DNA of 64,000 bases from contig NZ_CM000776.2 of NCBI RefSeq assembly GCF_000162575.1, positions 1,058,950-1,122,949 on the forward strand. Reading direction: 5' to 3'. Below are positions 36,913-47,155 of the stretch, one piece after another. A model generated the notes under the pieces. It saw only the letters and a list, made by a program, of their open reading frames with translations. It searched no databases and was not told the DNA's origin. The stretch's first letter is position 1. Each line of letters begins with the position of its first letter. Made by a program: the position numbers and the translations under genes. The DNA is from Helicobacter canadensis MIT 98-5491. GTDB lineage: Bacteria; Campylobacterota; Campylobacteria; Campylobacterales; Helicobacteraceae.

Positions 36913-37824
36913 ATGCCGCGACATTTGATTGAAACTACTGATTTTAGCAAACAAGAAATACAAAGAATTTTGGATTTAGCTGAACAATTTTTAGATGGTA
37001 AAATGAGAAATACCCTAAAAGATCATATTATCATCACGATTTTTTTTGAAAACTCCACTCGCACACTCTCTAGCTTTGAAGTTGCTACAAAGAGACTAGG
37101 CGGAAGTGTTGTTAGGCTTGATGTCTCAAGAAGCTCTACTTCAAAAGGGGAAACACTTTTTGATACTGCTGCTAATCTTAATGCAATGAGTCCTAGTGCC
37201 ATTATTGTCCGACACAAAAGTGCTGGAGTTCCAAATATTCTTTCACGCTATGTTTCTTGCAGTATTGTTAATGGAGGTGATGGCGCACACGCTCATCCTA
37301 CTCAAGCCCTTTTAGATTTATTGACGCTTAAAAAACATTTAGGGAATTTAGAAGGAAAAAAAATTGCCATTGTAGGAGACATTAAAAGTTCCCGCGTTGC
37401 TAATAGCAATATTGAACTTTTAAGCCGCTTTGGTATGGAGGTAATTTTAATAGGACCACCCCATTTTATTCCTAAAAATCGATTAAGACACCATTTGTAT
37501 TTAAAAGAAGTCATTGATGAAGTTGATGCAGTTATGAGCCTAAGAACACAAACAGAACGACACAATTTACCTGTTTATTCTAGCTTAAAAGACTATGCAA
37601 ACGACTATTGTATTACTAAGGAAATATTAGGAGATCGCGATATTATTCTGCTTCATCCAGGACCAGTTCATCGCAATATTGATATTAGTGATGAAATGTT
37701 AAAAGATCCGCGTTGCAAGGTGCTAGAACAAGTTACTCATGGAGTGGCAATAAGAATGGCGGTGCTAGAAACACTTATCACACAAAGTAACGCATCTAAA
37801 ATTCAAAATTTTCCTTATTTTTAA
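36913..37824 (+). CDS. pyrB: Aspartate carbamoyltransferase catalytic subunit
   Basis: 303 residues. Carbamoyl-phosphate motif '[12 protein letters not shown]' near residue 47, '[17 protein letters not shown]' near 125, 'SSRVANSN' and 'HPGPVHRN' follow. It condenses carbamoyl phosphate with aspartate, the first committed pyrimidine step. There is no pyrI regulatory gene beside it. The LysE-type exporter starts 17 bases after its stop. Confidence 0.96.
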   Translation: MPRHLIETTDFSKQEIQRILDLAEQFLDGKMRNTLKDHIIITIFFENSTRTLSSFEVATKRLGGSVVRLDVSRSSTSKGETLFDTAANLNAMSPSAIIVRHKSAGVPNILSRYVSCSIVNGGDGAHAHPTQALLDLLTLKKHLGNLEGKKIAIVGDIKSSRVANSNIELLSRFGMEVILIGPPHFIPKNRLRHHLYLKEVIDEVDAVMSLRTQTERHNLPVYSSLKDYANDYCITKEILGDRDIILLHPGPVHRNIDISDEMLKDPRCKVLEQVTHGVAIRMAVLETLITQSNASKIQNFPYF

Positions 37825-37841
37825 TTATATTTGGAGATTCT

Positions 37842-38444
37842 ATGGAATTAACCCTACTTTTTATTCTTGGTTTCACCGCTGCATTAATCCCAGGACCTGA
37901 TATTTTATTTGTTTTGCGAAACACACTTACCTTAGGTTTCAAGCAGGGAGTAATTAGTTTATTAGGAATCTTTAGTGGGTGGTTGATTTTTTTAGGCTTA
38001 ATTTATTTGGGATTTACGAGCTATTTTAATAGCCAACTTATTCAAGCTACACTCAGCGGTATTGGTGGAATCTATTTGCTTTATCTTGCTTATCTTTTGT
38101 TTAAAAAGAGTAACAATCATATTAATTTTTCCCAAAACCAACAAAAAAACTTTTCACTTTATTTTAAAGGCTTATTGATTAACCTTTCTAATCCCAAAGC
38201 CATTTTATTTTTTGCCACTATTATTTCACCTTTTATTCAAGGTAGCTTAGAAATTAGCTTTATTGTGCTTTTATCTGCTCTCTCCTTAGCCTTTCTAAGT
38301 GTAATTTTTGTAGGGACATTTTTTAGACGATTTATTACTAATGCCCTTTTTGATAAAATCGATAAAATTTGCAGTATTATTTTTGTCTGTTTTGGGGTTT
38401 GGTTGCTTTATTCAAGCTTTCAAACAATATTCTTACTTTTTTAA
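37842..38444 (+). CDS. LysE/RhtB-family amino-acid exporter
   Basis: 200 residues with about six membrane segments. The N-terminal 'GFTAALIPGPDILFVLRNTLTLG' is the LysE/RhtB signature, and 'LINLSNPKAILFFATIISPFI' is the second conserved block. It likely exports an amino acid such as threonine, homoserine or leucine; the substrate is not readable. Linked to pyrB by a 17-base gap with GGAG before its ATG. Confidence 0.9.
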   Translation: MELTLLFILGFTAALIPGPDILFVLRNTLTLGFKQGVISLLGIFSGWLIFLGLIYLGFTSYFNSQLIQATLSGIGGIYLLYLAYLLFKKSNNHINFSQNQQKNFSLYFKGLLINLSNPKAILFFATIISPFIQGSLEISFIVLLSALSLAFLSVIFVGTFFRRFITNALFDKIDKICSIIFVCFGVWLLYSSFQTIFLLF

Positions 38445-38477
38445 GTCAAATCTAACTTCAAATGGTAAAATTTTATC

Positions 38478-38506
38478 TTGACAACTCTTAGCTTTTAGAA
38501 TAAAAT
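38478..38506 (+). promoter_or_regulatory. Promoter of rho (TTGACA-17-TAAAAT)
   Basis: Near-consensus -35 TTGACA (38478-38483) and -10 TAAAAT (38501-38506) with 17-base spacing. It gives an AT-rich leader of about 125 bases before rho. This is one of the strongest -35/-10 pairs in the window. Confidence 0.72.
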
Positions 38507-38639
38507 TCTCTATCTAAAAAAATTTCCGCAAAACTTTGAAAACTACATTTAAAGGGAAACCTAAGAAATATTTTAATCCCCACTTTATCTTTAAAATAAC
38601 TAAAATTTGCAAAGTTTTTGCTTTTAAAAAAGGTTTTAA

Positions 38640-39956
38640 ATGTCTCAAAACAAAAAAGATCAAAAAATAAGAACTCACACTCCTGTTGAAGGTTATACCA
38701 TTGAGGACTTGAGAGCTAAGCCTATCAATAAACTTGCAGAAATTGCAAAATCACTTGGAATTGAAAATCCCCAAGAGTTTTTACGACAAGATTTGATTTT
38801 TGAGATTCTAAAAACCCAAGTTAGTCAAGGCGGTTTTATTCTCTTTACTGGGATTTTAGAGATCACGGGTGAAGGCTATGGATTTTTGCGTGCTATTGAT
38901 GAGAATTTCTCTGGTTCTCAAAATGATGCTTATGTAAGTAGCACCCAAATTCGGCGATTTGCGTTGAGAAATGGAGATATTGTAACAGGACAAGTGCGAT
39001 CTCCAAAAGATCAAGAAAGGTATTATGCACTTTTAAAAGTAGAAGCTATTAATTATCAATCGCCAGAAGAAATGAAAAATCGTCCTTTGTTTGACAATCT
39101 TACTCCACTTTTTCCTACAGAACAAATCAAACTTGAATACAATAGCTTTAAGATTACAGGAAGAATGCTAGATCTCTTTGCACCTATTGGAAAAGGGCAA
39201 CGCGCTTTGATTGTTGCTCCTCCAAGAACAGGTAAAACAGAACTTATGAAAGAATTGGCTTATGGAATTACAAAAAATCATCCCGAAATAGAACTCATTG
39301 TTTTGCTTGTTGATGAAAGACCAGAAGAAGTTACAGATATGGAAAGAAGTGTAAAAGGTGAAGTGTATAGCTCCACTTTTGATATGCCCGCTAATAATCA
39401 TACTCGAGCAGCTGAACTTGTCGTAGAAAAAGCAAAAAGAATGGTGGAAATGGGAAAGGATGTCGTAATCTTACTTGATTCAATTACACGCCTTGCAAGA
39501 GCCTACAATACTGCAACACCAAGCAGTGGAAAGGTATTAAGTGGTGGAGTAGATGCCAACGCATTGCATAAACCCAAACGCTTCTTTGGCGCTGCAAGAA
39601 ATATTGAGCAAGGTGGATCCCTCACTATTATTGCAACTGCATTAATTGAGACAGGATCAAGAATGGATGAAGTTATTTTTGAAGAGTTTAAAGGAACAGG
39701 AAATAGTGAAATTGTTCTTGCTAGACATATAGCAGAACGCAGAATCTATCCTGCTATGGATATCTTAAAAAGTGGCACAAGAAAAGAAGAGTTATTACTA
39801 GGACACGATAAACTTCAAAAAGTATGGGTTTTACGCAATGCTATTCATCAGATGAATAATGAAATCGATGCTTTAACTTTCCTTTATTCACAAATGCAAA
39901 AGTCTAAAGATAATGAGGAATTTTTAAATATGATGAATGATAGTGCTAAGGAATAA
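38640..39956 (+). CDS. rho: Transcription termination factor Rho
   Basis: 438 residues. N-terminal helical and cold-shock-like RNA-binding domain ('GEGYGFLRA' RNP motif near 80), P-loop '[14 protein letters not shown]' near 190, '[14 protein letters not shown]', Walker B '[17 protein letters not shown]', and the secondary RNA-binding loops '[15 protein letters not shown]'. Hexameric helicase that ends transcription. A ~200-base leader with its own promoter precedes it. murI starts one base after its stop. Confidence 0.97.
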   Translation: MSQNKKDQKIRTHTPVEGYTIEDLRAKPINKLAEIAKSLGIENPQEFLRQDLIFEILKTQVSQGGFILFTGILEITGEGYGFLRAIDENFSGSQNDAYVSSTQIRRFALRNGDIVTGQVRSPKDQERYYALLKVEAINYQSPEEMKNRPLFDNLTPLFPTEQIKLEYNSFKITGRMLDLFAPIGKGQRALIVAPPRTGKTELMKELAYGITKNHPEIELIVLLVDERPEEVTDMERSVKGEVYSSTFDMPANNHTRAAELVVEKAKRMVEMGKDVVILLDSITRLARAYNTATPSSGKVLSGGVDANALHKPKRFFGAARNIEQGGSLTIIATALIETGSRMDEVIFEEFKGTGNSEIVLARHIAERRIYPAMDILKSGTRKEELLLGHDKLQKVWVLRNAIHQMNNEIDALTFLYSQMQKSKDNEEFLNMMNDSAKE

Positions 39957-39957
39957 A

Positions 39958-40737
39958 ATGATTCCTAAAAAAATTGGACTTTTTGATAGTGGAGTGGGTG
40001 GCATCAGTGTGCTTGGGAATCTCATTAATTCTAAGACTTTTGAAGAAATTATCTACTATGGAGACACTGCTAGAGTTCCTTATGGAACAAGAAGCAAAGA
40101 GACAATCATACAATATTCTCTAGAAGCTCTAGATTTTTTTAAACAATTTAAATTAGATTTACTCGTGGTGGCTTGCAACACTATTAGTGCTTATGGTTTA
40201 GAAGCAATGCAAAAAGCTACAAATTACCCTATCATTGGCGTTATTGAACCAGGAGTTTTAGCATTAACCAATAATCTACAAAATAAAGATAGCAAGATTC
40301 TTGTGCTTGGCACAAAGGCTACAATTCAAAGCCAACTTTACCAAACACTCCTTGAAAATCAAGGATATTCTTGTATCAATTCGCTTGCAACAAGCCTTTT
40401 TGTTCCGCTTGTAGAAGAAGGAATTTTTGGGGGAAAAATCTTGGAATCGGTTATGGAGTATTATTTTCAAGACTACACAGAAAAGCCTGATGCAATCATT
40501 CTTGGTTGCACACATTTTCCGTTAATCTCTAAGACAATTGCTCATTATTTTCAAAATAAATTCCCCACACCAAACAAACCCATCTTGATTCACTCAGGAA
40601 TTGCAATTATGGAATATCTCAAAGCAAAATATACTTTACAAAAACCAAGTATAGCTTCAAAAGTTACTTTCTATGCTAGTGATAATTTAGAAAAACTCAA
40701 AAAAACAGCAGATTTATGGCTTAAAGAAATTAATTAA
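39958..40737 (+). CDS. murI: Glutamate racemase
   Basis: About 259 residues from the ATG at 39958, which has AAGGAATAAA (rho stop region) before it; a TTG/GTG extension inside rho is possible but unlikely. 'GLFDSGVGGISVLG' at the N-terminus, catalytic Cys in 'VVACNTISAYG' and the second Cys in 'ILGCTHFPLI'. It supplies D-glutamate for peptidoglycan. Coupled to rho. Confidence 0.95.
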   Translation: MIPKKIGLFDSGVGGISVLGNLINSKTFEEIIYYGDTARVPYGTRSKETIIQYSLEALDFFKQFKLDLLVVACNTISAYGLEAMQKATNYPIIGVIEPGVLALTNNLQNKDSKILVLGTKATIQSQLYQTLLENQGYSCINSLATSLFVPLVEEGIFGGKILESVMEYYFQDYTEKPDAIILGCTHFPLISKTIAHYFQNKFPTPNKPILIHSGIAIMEYLKAKYTLQKPSIASKVTFYASDNLEKLKKTADLWLKEIN

Positions 40738-40758
40738 AAGTTATACAATAATTTTTAA

Positions 40759-41496
40759 TTAATAATTTTCCATTAATTCAAAATCTTGAATAATAGTTTT
40801 TTTCTGTCTTAAAGGACTTGCAAATTCATTGCCATTTTGATAAATAGGCAAAAGCATAAAATCATTTTCTTTGGAAGCATTAGCATAATATTCGCTAAAT
40901 TTTTCATCTTTATTAGAGTATTCTAAATTTTGCTTTTTAGAAGTAGTAGCTTCATAAACAAAGTCAAAATGAAAATGCTTTTGGAGTTGTTTTACCTTAG
41001 TTGTAATATCTAGATAATACTTTTCTGCTTGAAAATTAGCGCGTTCATTCTTTTGCCAACTATAACCTTTATTATAAGATTTAATAATATTACGCCAATT
41101 CCCTTTATGTTGTTTTTCCCAAAATTTTAATTCAGAAATAGCAATTTGTGTCGCAAATTCATCATCTTCAACCAACATTGCACCAACCATATTTTGAGTA
41201 AAACCATTTTGCTTTAATTTAGGATAACGATTAATAACTCCGGGAATATAGGCATGAAATATTCCTGCACTTGGATCTTGAAAATTCATTCTATATTCTC
41301 CAGCGCAAGATTCTTGCCAAGCAATTGCCGCTAATGTATAGCCAAAACCATCATTTTTACCCGCCAAATAAGCACGGAATAATATTTCCTTTTGTGTATT
41401 AGAAAATTGAGAAAGAGGGACACAGGAATTTTTAAATTCAACCTTTGGCACCCCAAAAGCTAGAGTAGCAAACAAACATAAAATAATCCATCGCAT
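40759..41496 (-). CDS. Lytic-transglycosylase-like exported protein
   Basis: 245 residues from the ATG at 41496, which has AAGGAG at ideal spacing; the GTG two codons earlier abuts the ribosome site. A cleavable signal peptide (about 16 residues) is followed by a lysozyme-like region: 'TLAAIAWQESCAGEYRMN' has a glutamate where SLT transglycosylases have their catalytic Glu, then 'DPSAGIFHAYIP' and 'NIIKSYNKGY', like SLT motifs. It may cut peptidoglycan in the periplasm; a member of the family from Campylobacterota, unproven. It lies 27 bases after the sensor kinase gene on the same strand, so it is possibly part of the regulator-kinase transcript. Confidence 0.7.
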   Translation of the reverse strand: MRWIILCLFATLAFGVPKVEFKNSCVPLSQFSNTQKEILFRAYLAGKNDGFGYTLAAIAWQESCAGEYRMNFQDPSAGIFHAYIPGVINRYPKLKQNGFTQNMVGAMLVEDDEFATQIAISELKFWEKQHKGNWRNIIKSYNKGYSWQKNERANFQAEKYYLDITTKVKQLQKHFHFDFVYEATTSKKQNLEYSNKDEKFSEYYANASKENDFMLLPIYQNGNEFASPLRQKKTIIQDFELMENY

Positions 41497-41523
41497 AAAC
41501 ACTCCTTGTTTTCACAAGAAAAT

Positions 41524-42826
41524 TTAGCAATTTCTGTTCCAAGTTTTATTAATTTTTAGCTCAAAGATAGCAATACTACCTTGCCTATCAATTCGATTCT
41601 GCAAAGAGATACTTCCACCTAATGTATTAGCTGCATTCTTAGCCAAAAATAATCCAAGTCCAGCACCACTTTTATTACCTGCTCTCCTAAAAGGTGCATA
41701 AATATCATCTAGCTCTGAATCAATACCGCATCCCTCATCAATCACAATGATTTTTAAAACATCATTTTCAAGACTGCTTTTTAGTAACACACTCTTCCCT
41801 CTAGGTGTAAATTTAAAAGCATTCTGTAAAAAGTTTTGCACAATCTGCGTTAAAAGAGTCGGCTTTAAGGTAATCATTGTTTCTTCTTGTGGAATTTCTA
41901 CTAAAAATTTTTTACCCTCTTTTTTACTTAAAATTTGAAAATTATTGGCAATATTTTTAAGTATTTTATTAACATTCACAAGACTAGATTTTTCAAACTG
42001 CGCACTCTCTTGCCTTCCTAAATCTAAAAGCATTTTAATGATTGTATTGGCTTCATTGATGCTATGAATATTCTCTTTTAAAGCTTCAATATAAATATTT
42101 TTTTCCCTCTCTTTAATCAAGGTAACTTCACATTTTGTTTTCATAACCGCCAAAGGGGTTTTTAATTCGTGGGCAATACCTATAAAAAGCTGTTTTTGAC
42201 TCCCAAGATAATTCTTAATTCTTTCTAAGAGATTATTTACAGAAAGCACTAATGGGTGAAATTCTATAGGAAGTTCTTTATCATCAAGTATCTCAAGATC
42301 ATTTTCCTTGATTCTTTGCAAAGTAAAAGAAAGTTTTTGTATGGGCTTATAAAGAATACTTGAAAAAGCCAAAGCAAAAAGTAAAATTAAAATCAAAGCA
42401 AAAAAAATTCAAAAGAATAATTCCTTTAAAAAGATAGTTTAAAAATATTTTTTCTTTAGTAATATCTTTGGTGATTTTAATAGTTTTATTGTTTTTATAA
42501 GGCTTTAAAATAGTAAAATAAGTTCGTTTTAATTCCTTTTGCTCTATGTATTGCGTATTGGGAATTTCTTCTGAAAGAATCGATATTTGCAAAGTAGAAT
42601 CTTCTAAAATATTTGAGCTTTGAATGTAAAAAGTTTGATTTGGGGAATAATTAATGTTATTTGTGAGAATATGTTGTATTTGAGTTTGTAATTCATTTTT
42701 AATATTATTATAAACACTAAAATAGAGATAATTATAAAGTGCAGATGAAAAAATAATTAAAAGCACGACAAAAGAAATGGTGATTTGTCGTGTATAATCA
42801 CCCCTTATGCTCCTTTGGGATAACAA
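41524..42826 (-). pseudogene. Sensor histidine kinase split by a frameshift in a T8 tract (possibly phase-variable)
   Basis: Two overlapping frames (42347-42826 and 41524-42396) together make one kinase. The first gives TM1 (about residues 17-37), a ~90-residue periplasmic sensor and the start of TM2; the second gives the rest of TM2, a HAMP-like linker, the HisKA H-box 'GIAHELKTPLAVMK', N-box 'QNFLQNAFKF', 'IDEGCGID' and 'GAGLGLFLAK'. Removing one T from the run at 42400-42407 (coding strand T8) fuses them into a 433-residue protein with continuous TM2 ('LNFFALILILLFALAF'). As written the gene is off; slippage, RNA polymerase slippage or a sequencing error could restore it. Start is probably TTG 42826, overlapping the regulator gene. 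Confidence 0.85.
42400..42407 (-). repeat. Homopolymer T8 (A8 on plus strand) in sensor kinase
   Basis: Eight consecutive T on the coding strand inside TM2 of the kinase. Seven T would give an intact reading frame. Its length is marginal for phase variation, since similar switches in related genera often use longer G or T tracts. Confidence 0.85.
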
Positions 42827-43476
42827 AATCTGTAGCCTCTTCGTCTAACTGTTTCAATCGTGGCAATATCTAGAGGTTTATCCATTTTTTGTCTAATTTG
42901 ATTAATTGCAACTTCAATAACATTTGGAGTTACCAACTCTGGTTCTTCCCAAATTGCGTCTAATAATTGTTCTTTGGAGACAATTTGGTCTCTATGTCTT
43001 GCAAGATGCGTCAAAACTTCAAAAGGTTTCCCTTTTAGTTCAATTTCTTGTCCTTTATAAGTAATTTTCTCTTCATCGGGATTGATAATTAAGTCTTCAA
43101 TTTCAATTAAATTCGTGCCACCAAATCTTAATCTTGCTTCAATTCTTGCTACCAAAACATTAAAATCAAAAGGTTTTGCCAAAAAATCATCTGCACCCGA
43201 TCTTAATGCTTCAACTTCACTTTCAGCATCATCTCTAGCAGAAATAATGACAACTGCAGTGCGGGGAGATTTACTCTTAACTTGATTGATAATTTCCAAA
43301 CCGCTACCATCAGGTAACATCCAATCCACCAAAACCAAATCATAATTTCGAATACTAATAAAATATTCTCCATCTTTTAAATTCTCTGCTACATCTGTTT
43401 GATAATTAAATTCATTTAATCCTTCTGTCATTGTTTTATTAAGACTAATTTCATCCTCAATAATCAAGATACGCAT
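42805..43476 (-). CDS. hsrA: OmpR-family response regulator, HsrA/CosR orthologue with canonical phospho-site
   Basis: 223 residues: receiver domain (1-115) and OmpR-type winged helix (about 125-223). The C-terminal block 'GKPFEVLTHLARHRDQIVSK', 'QLLDAIWEEPELVTPNVIEV' and 'INQIRQKMDKP...RRRGYRFCYPK' is nearly the same as I recall for H. pylori HsrA (HP1043) and Campylobacter CosR, essential regulators of growth and oxidative stress. Unlike those, whose receivers are described as atypical, this receiver keeps Glu7-Asp8, Asp51 ('VLVDWMLPDG'), Ser79 and Lys101, so it could be phosphorylated. A sensor kinase follows, overlapping by ~22 bases. Start ATG 43476 with AAGGATA upstream. Confidence 0.88.
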   Translation of the reverse strand: MRILIIEDEISLNKTMTEGLNEFNYQTDVAENLKDGEYFISIRNYDLVLVDWMLPDGSGLEIINQVKSKSPRTAVVIISARDDAESEVEALRSGADDFLAKPFDFNVLVARIEARLRFGGTNLIEIEDLIINPDEEKITYKGQEIELKGKPFEVLTHLARHRDQIVSKEQLLDAIWEEPELVTPNVIEVAINQIRQKMDKPLDIATIETVRRRGYRFCYPKGA

Positions 43477-43784
43477 TTAATATCCTTATCCCTAATAGAT
43501 TTTTAAAACTTTTCAAACATTATAACATAATATTTAGTTATTTTTAAAAAAACTTTTATAAAAATTTAATAAAAATATTTTGAAAATTTTAAATTCTTTT
43601 TTTGTTTTTTGTATTATTTGATATTTAAAAAATACTTTGAAAAAATAGAAGTTTTTAAGAGTTTTTAATCTTTCAGTAATTAAAAAGAATATCAAAATAA
43701 CCCAGCAAAGCTTTTTTATAAGCTCTTTTGAGTCATTCTTTCAAATCAAACTTTCAATTTTTTATTTTTCCATAAACATTGATG
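43477..43784 (-). promoter_or_regulatory. 308-base AT-rich gap with hsrA promoter
   Basis: On the minus strand an extended -10 TGTTATAAT (plus 43519-43527) lies about 43 bases before the hsrA ATG. The rest is extremely AT-rich with long A/T runs, which may help regulator binding or DNA bending; HsrA/CosR are known to bind their own promoters. Near the aroF end there is a weak stem AAAGCTT...AAGCTCTTT (about 43709-43731) that may terminate aroF transcription. No ORF or tRNA is seen. Confidence 0.55.
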
Positions 43785-45137
43785 CTAAATTTTACGATTT
43801 TTCAAAACATCTGCGATTAAAAAAGACATTTCTATGGCTTGACTAGCATTTAGACGAGGATCGCATTGTGTGTTATAATTACAGCCTAGATTTTCTTCAG
43901 TAATGGCTTGCATACCGCCGATACATTCTGTCACATCTTCACCTGTCATCTCTAAATGCACTCCACCCGCATAAGTTCCTACGCTTTTGTGAATCTCAAA
44001 AAAGCTTTTAACTTCCTCTAAAATACTATCAAAAGTGCGCGTTTTGTAACCGCTACTAGCCTTAATTGTATTTCCATGCATCGGATCAATACTCCAAACA
44101 ATCTCCCTGCCCTCTTCTTTAATGGATTGAAGTAATTTAGGGAGTTTATCTTTGATAGTGTTAGCTCCCATTCTAATAATAAAGTTTAACCTTCCAGCTT
44201 CATTTTTTGGATTTAAAATATCGCAAATTCCTAAAATATCCTCTTTTGTGGCATTAGGTCCAATTTTCACTCCAACAGGATTTTCAACCCCTCGTAAAAA
44301 TTCCAAATGAGCACCTTCTAGATTCCTTGTTCTCTCTCCAATCCAAAGCATATGAGCCGAACAATCATACCACTTGCCACTCAAATGATCTTTGCGTGTC
44401 AAAGCTTCTTCGTAATTCAATAACAATGCTTCATGAGAAGTAAAAAATTCAGTTTCGTGAAGAATTGGAGTATTGCTTGAATTAATTCCACACGCCTCCA
44501 TAAAAGCTAACGCTTGAGTGATTTTATCTGCCATTTCCTTATAGCGATCACTTGAAGCTCCACTAACAAAATCTAAATTCCATTTTTGCACTTGATTTAA
44601 ATCTGCCAATCCACCTTGTGCAAAAGCACGAATGAGATTCAAAGTTGCCGCAGATTGATTATAAGCCTGCAAGATTCGACTTGGATCAGCCTCCCTTGCT
44701 TCTTTTGTAAATTGAATATCGTTAATAATATCACCGCGATAACTTGGCAATGTGATTCCATCAATTGTCTCTGTATCACTCGATCTTGGTTTTGCAAATT
44801 GCCCTGCTAATCGACCTACCTTAACAATGGGACAAGCTCCCGCATAGGTTAAAACAACTGCCATTTGCAGAATCACTTTAAATAAATCTCTGATTCTTAT
44901 GGCATTAAAATCTGAAAAGCTCTCCGCACAATCTCCACCTTGTAACAAGAACGCATCTCCTCTTGAGACTTTGGCTAAATGATTTTTTAAACATTGCGCC
45001 TCCCCAGCAAAAACAAGTGGAGGATATTTACTTAACTGCACTTCAACACTTTTTAAAAACTCTAAATCATTGTAAATGGGCTGTTGGAGAGCTACCTTTT
45101 GTCTCCAACTTTGTGGATTCCATTCTTTATTTGACAT
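43785..45137 (-). CDS. aroF: Class II 3-deoxy-7-phosphoheptulonate (DAHP) synthase
   Basis: 450 residues, the plant-like class II type. '[17 protein letters not shown]' near the N-terminus carries the metal-binding Cys; '[16 protein letters not shown]' , '[13 protein letters not shown]', '[13 protein letters not shown]', '[19 protein letters not shown]' and '[18 protein letters not shown]' follow in the family order. It joins PEP and erythrose 4-phosphate at the head of the shikimate pathway. ATG with TAGGAAAT upstream. Confidence 0.94.
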   Translation of the reverse strand: MSNKEWNPQSWRQKVALQQPIYNDLEFLKSVEVQLSKYPPLVFAGEAQCLKNHLAKVSRGDAFLLQGGDCAESFSDFNAIRIRDLFKVILQMAVVLTYAGACPIVKVGRLAGQFAKPRSSDTETIDGITLPSYRGDIINDIQFTKEAREADPSRILQAYNQSAATLNLIRAFAQGGLADLNQVQKWNLDFVSGASSDRYKEMADKITQALAFMEACGINSSNTPILHETEFFTSHEALLLNYEEALTRKDHLSGKWYDCSAHMLWIGERTRNLEGAHLEFLRGVENPVGVKIGPNATKEDILGICDILNPKNEAGRLNFIIRMGANTIKDKLPKLLQSIKEEGREIVWSIDPMHGNTIKASSGYKTRTFDSILEEVKSFFEIHKSVGTYAGGVHLEMTGEDVTECIGGMQAITEENLGCNYNTQCDPRLNASQAIEMSFLIADVLKNRKI

Positions 45138-45218
45138 TCATATTTCCTAAATTTAAAATATTTCCGTATCTTAACAAACCCAAAATAAAATTGCCCTTAC
45201 CTAAAAAGCGTTTTTAAA

Positions 45219-46502
45219 TTATTTTCCTAAATAAACTTGTCTTGGTCGTGTAATTCTAGCGTGTGGATTTTTAATGTGCTCCATTACTTGCGCACACCAA
45301 CCCGGCATTCTTCCTATAACAAAAATTGGCGTAAATAATGTAACTGGAATCTTAAGCGCTGTTAAAATAATTCCACTATAAAAATCTACATTAGGATACA
45401 AATTTCTTTCTTTGAAATAATCATCATTCAAAGCCACTTCTTCTAGTTTTTCAGCAATTTCACTCAATCTCGCATCCATTTTGATTCCCTTTTGATTGAG
45501 TTCATCTTTAAGAGCTTTAATTGCTTTTGCACGCGGATCATAACTTTTATAAACACGATGCCCAAAGCCCATTAATCTAAAAGGATCACTTTTATCTTTA
45601 ACTCGAGCAATAAATTTATCCACATTTTTTACATCTCCAATTTCTTTGAGCTGCACCAAAACTTTTTCGTTTGCACCACCATGAGCAGGACCCCAAAGCG
45701 CATTAATTCCAGCAGAAATTGCAGCATAAGGATGCACTCCTGTAGAAGCAACATTGCGAACAGTTGTTGTTGAAGCATTTTGTCCATGATCAGCATGCAG
45801 TGTGAAGATTTTATCAAGTGCTTCAACTTCCAAAGGGGAAATCTCTTCGCTTCCATTTAAGGTTTGTTTGAGTTTTCCACCTGGATAAGCACGCAACATA
45901 TATAGAAAATTCTCTACATAATTCCTTTGAATATCTGGATAAATTAAAGGCGCTCCAATAGAATTGCGATAAGAAAAAGCTACTAAAGTAGTAATTTTTG
46001 CAATGATTCTGCGTGCCATAGTTTGGTAATCATCTTCATCATCCATATCTCTATGATCAAAGTGAAAAGTTGATAATGCTGCCACTGCAGAGCTTAGATT
46101 TGCCATTGGGTGAGCATTATCAGGAAAGGCACTAAAAATATTAATGAGCCCTTCATGTAAAAATGATCGGTGTCGTAACTCCAAATCAAATTCTTTTGAT
46201 TCTTTTTCATCTTTTGGAGCTTCTCCTGTGATAAGCAATTTTGCAACATCAGTAAATTTATATTTTTTAACAATTTCTTCAATGGGTATGCCTTTATAAA
46301 GCAATTTACCATTTTTGCCATCTACATAACTAATAGTCGATTCGCAACCTGCGGTAGAACCATATCCTGGATCATAAGAAAAAATATTAGTTCTTTCAAA
46401 CAATTTACTAAAATCAACCGCCTTAGGTCCTCTTGTGCATTCTATCAAATCAAAATCAAATTTTTCGCCAGTTTCATTATTAATTAGTGTGATTGTTGCC
46501 AT
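45219..46502 (-). CDS. gltA: Citrate synthase
   Basis: 427 residues, type II (hexameric-type) citrate synthase. Catalytic histidines in '[17 protein letters not shown]' and '[15 protein letters not shown]', and '[15 protein letters not shown]', plus Asp in the C-terminal '[10 protein letters not shown]'. It condenses oxaloacetate and acetyl-CoA to open the TCA cycle; oxaloacetate can come from PycB in this window. Strong TAAGGAG before the ATG and a strong promoter upstream. Confidence 0.97.
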   Translation of the reverse strand: MATITLINNETGEKFDFDLIECTRGPKAVDFSKLFERTNIFSYDPGYGSTAGCESTISYVDGKNGKLLYKGIPIEEIVKKYKFTDVAKLLITGEAPKDEKESKEFDLELRHRSFLHEGLINIFSAFPDNAHPMANLSSAVAALSTFHFDHRDMDDEDDYQTMARRIIAKITTLVAFSYRNSIGAPLIYPDIQRNYVENFLYMLRAYPGGKLKQTLNGSEEISPLEVEALDKIFTLHADHGQNASTTTVRNVASTGVHPYAAISAGINALWGPAHGGANEKVLVQLKEIGDVKNVDKFIARVKDKSDPFRLMGFGHRVYKSYDPRAKAIKALKDELNQKGIKMDARLSEIAEKLEEVALNDDYFKERNLYPNVDFYSGIILTALKIPVTLFTPIFVIGRMPGWCAQVMEHIKNPHARITRPRQVYLGK

Positions 46503-46537
46503 ATTAACTCCTTAAATCATTTTCTTAATCATTAAGT

Positions 46538-46566
46538 ATTGTAATGCACTTTTTGATAAAAGTCAA
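46538..46566 (-). promoter_or_regulatory. Promoter of gltA (TTGACT-17-TACAAT)
   Basis: Minus-strand -35 TTGACT (46561-46566) and -10 TACAAT (46538-46543) spaced 17 bases. Right after the -10, around the expected start point, is the palindrome CTTAAT-C-ATTAAG (46524-46536), a possible operator. Confidence 0.68.
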
Positions 46567-46632
46567 AAAAAAATTAATTTTTACAAGAAAAAATAGATTA
46601 TTGCTATTTTTTTACACATTTATATTTTAAAA

Positions 46633-47154
46633 TTAATTGTAGAGAATATCAAGATTGCTTGTTGGTTTAAATTCAAAAATTTGCAGATTAAGCTTGTGAT
46701 TAGTTTGTATATTTTCAAAAAGAATCTCAACAGAATTACCCACTGCATCCATAAAAGTAATTTGCTTTAAAATACCTTTGTCAAAAAACAAATGATAAGT
46801 TTGTCCTAGAATCTCTGCTGTATAATAATTTTCTTTAACAAGTTTTGCTTCTTTAATTAAAGTTAAAATATCAAGATTTTCTTTTAAAGTGCTATAAATA
46901 GCTTGTTCTAACTTTGGCTCATAGATAATCATTGAATCTTTATTGATATAAACTTCTTTAGGGATCGGACTTTCATATTTCCAAAGCACAAAATGTGGCG
47001 CAAGAGCAAAGAATTCACCTTTATAAAGAATGGTGCTATTTTGACTAATGAGCTTTTGAGTAAAATTAGCCTGCATTGATTGCAATGTCCTAATTTCTTG
47101 TGCATTTAAGAAGCTTAAAAATAGCAAAAAGATTAACAAAATTTTTAATAACAT
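46633..47154 (-). CDS. lolA: Outer-membrane lipoprotein carrier protein LolA
   Basis: 173 residues from the ATG at 47154. A signal peptide (about 18 residues, 'LLKILLIFLLFLSFLNA') precedes a LolA fold: 'LQSMQANFTQKLISQ', 'GEFFALAPHFVLWKYESPIPKEVY' (in parts) and 'YEPKLEQAIYS'. It ferries lipoproteins through the periplasm. An upstream in-frame extension of 13 residues overlaps yqhA and is unlikely. It follows the yqhA-like gene by 1 base. A LolC/E-type permease is found elsewhere in the window. Confidence 0.88.
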   Translation of the reverse strand: MLLKILLIFLLFLSFLNAQEIRTLQSMQANFTQKLISQNSTILYKGEFFALAPHFVLWKYESPIPKEVYINKDSMIIYEPKLEQAIYSTLKENLDILTLIKEAKLVKENYYTAEILGQTYHLFFDKGILKQITFMDAVGNSVEILFENIQTNHKLNLQIFEFKPTSNLDILYN

Positions 47155-47155
47155 T

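Noticed and set aside
41524-42826. Two separate genes: a small membrane protein and a short cytoplasmic kinase
   Set aside because: The frames meet within TM2 at a T8 tract and a single-base change restores one standard kinase, so one broken or switching gene is the simpler reading.
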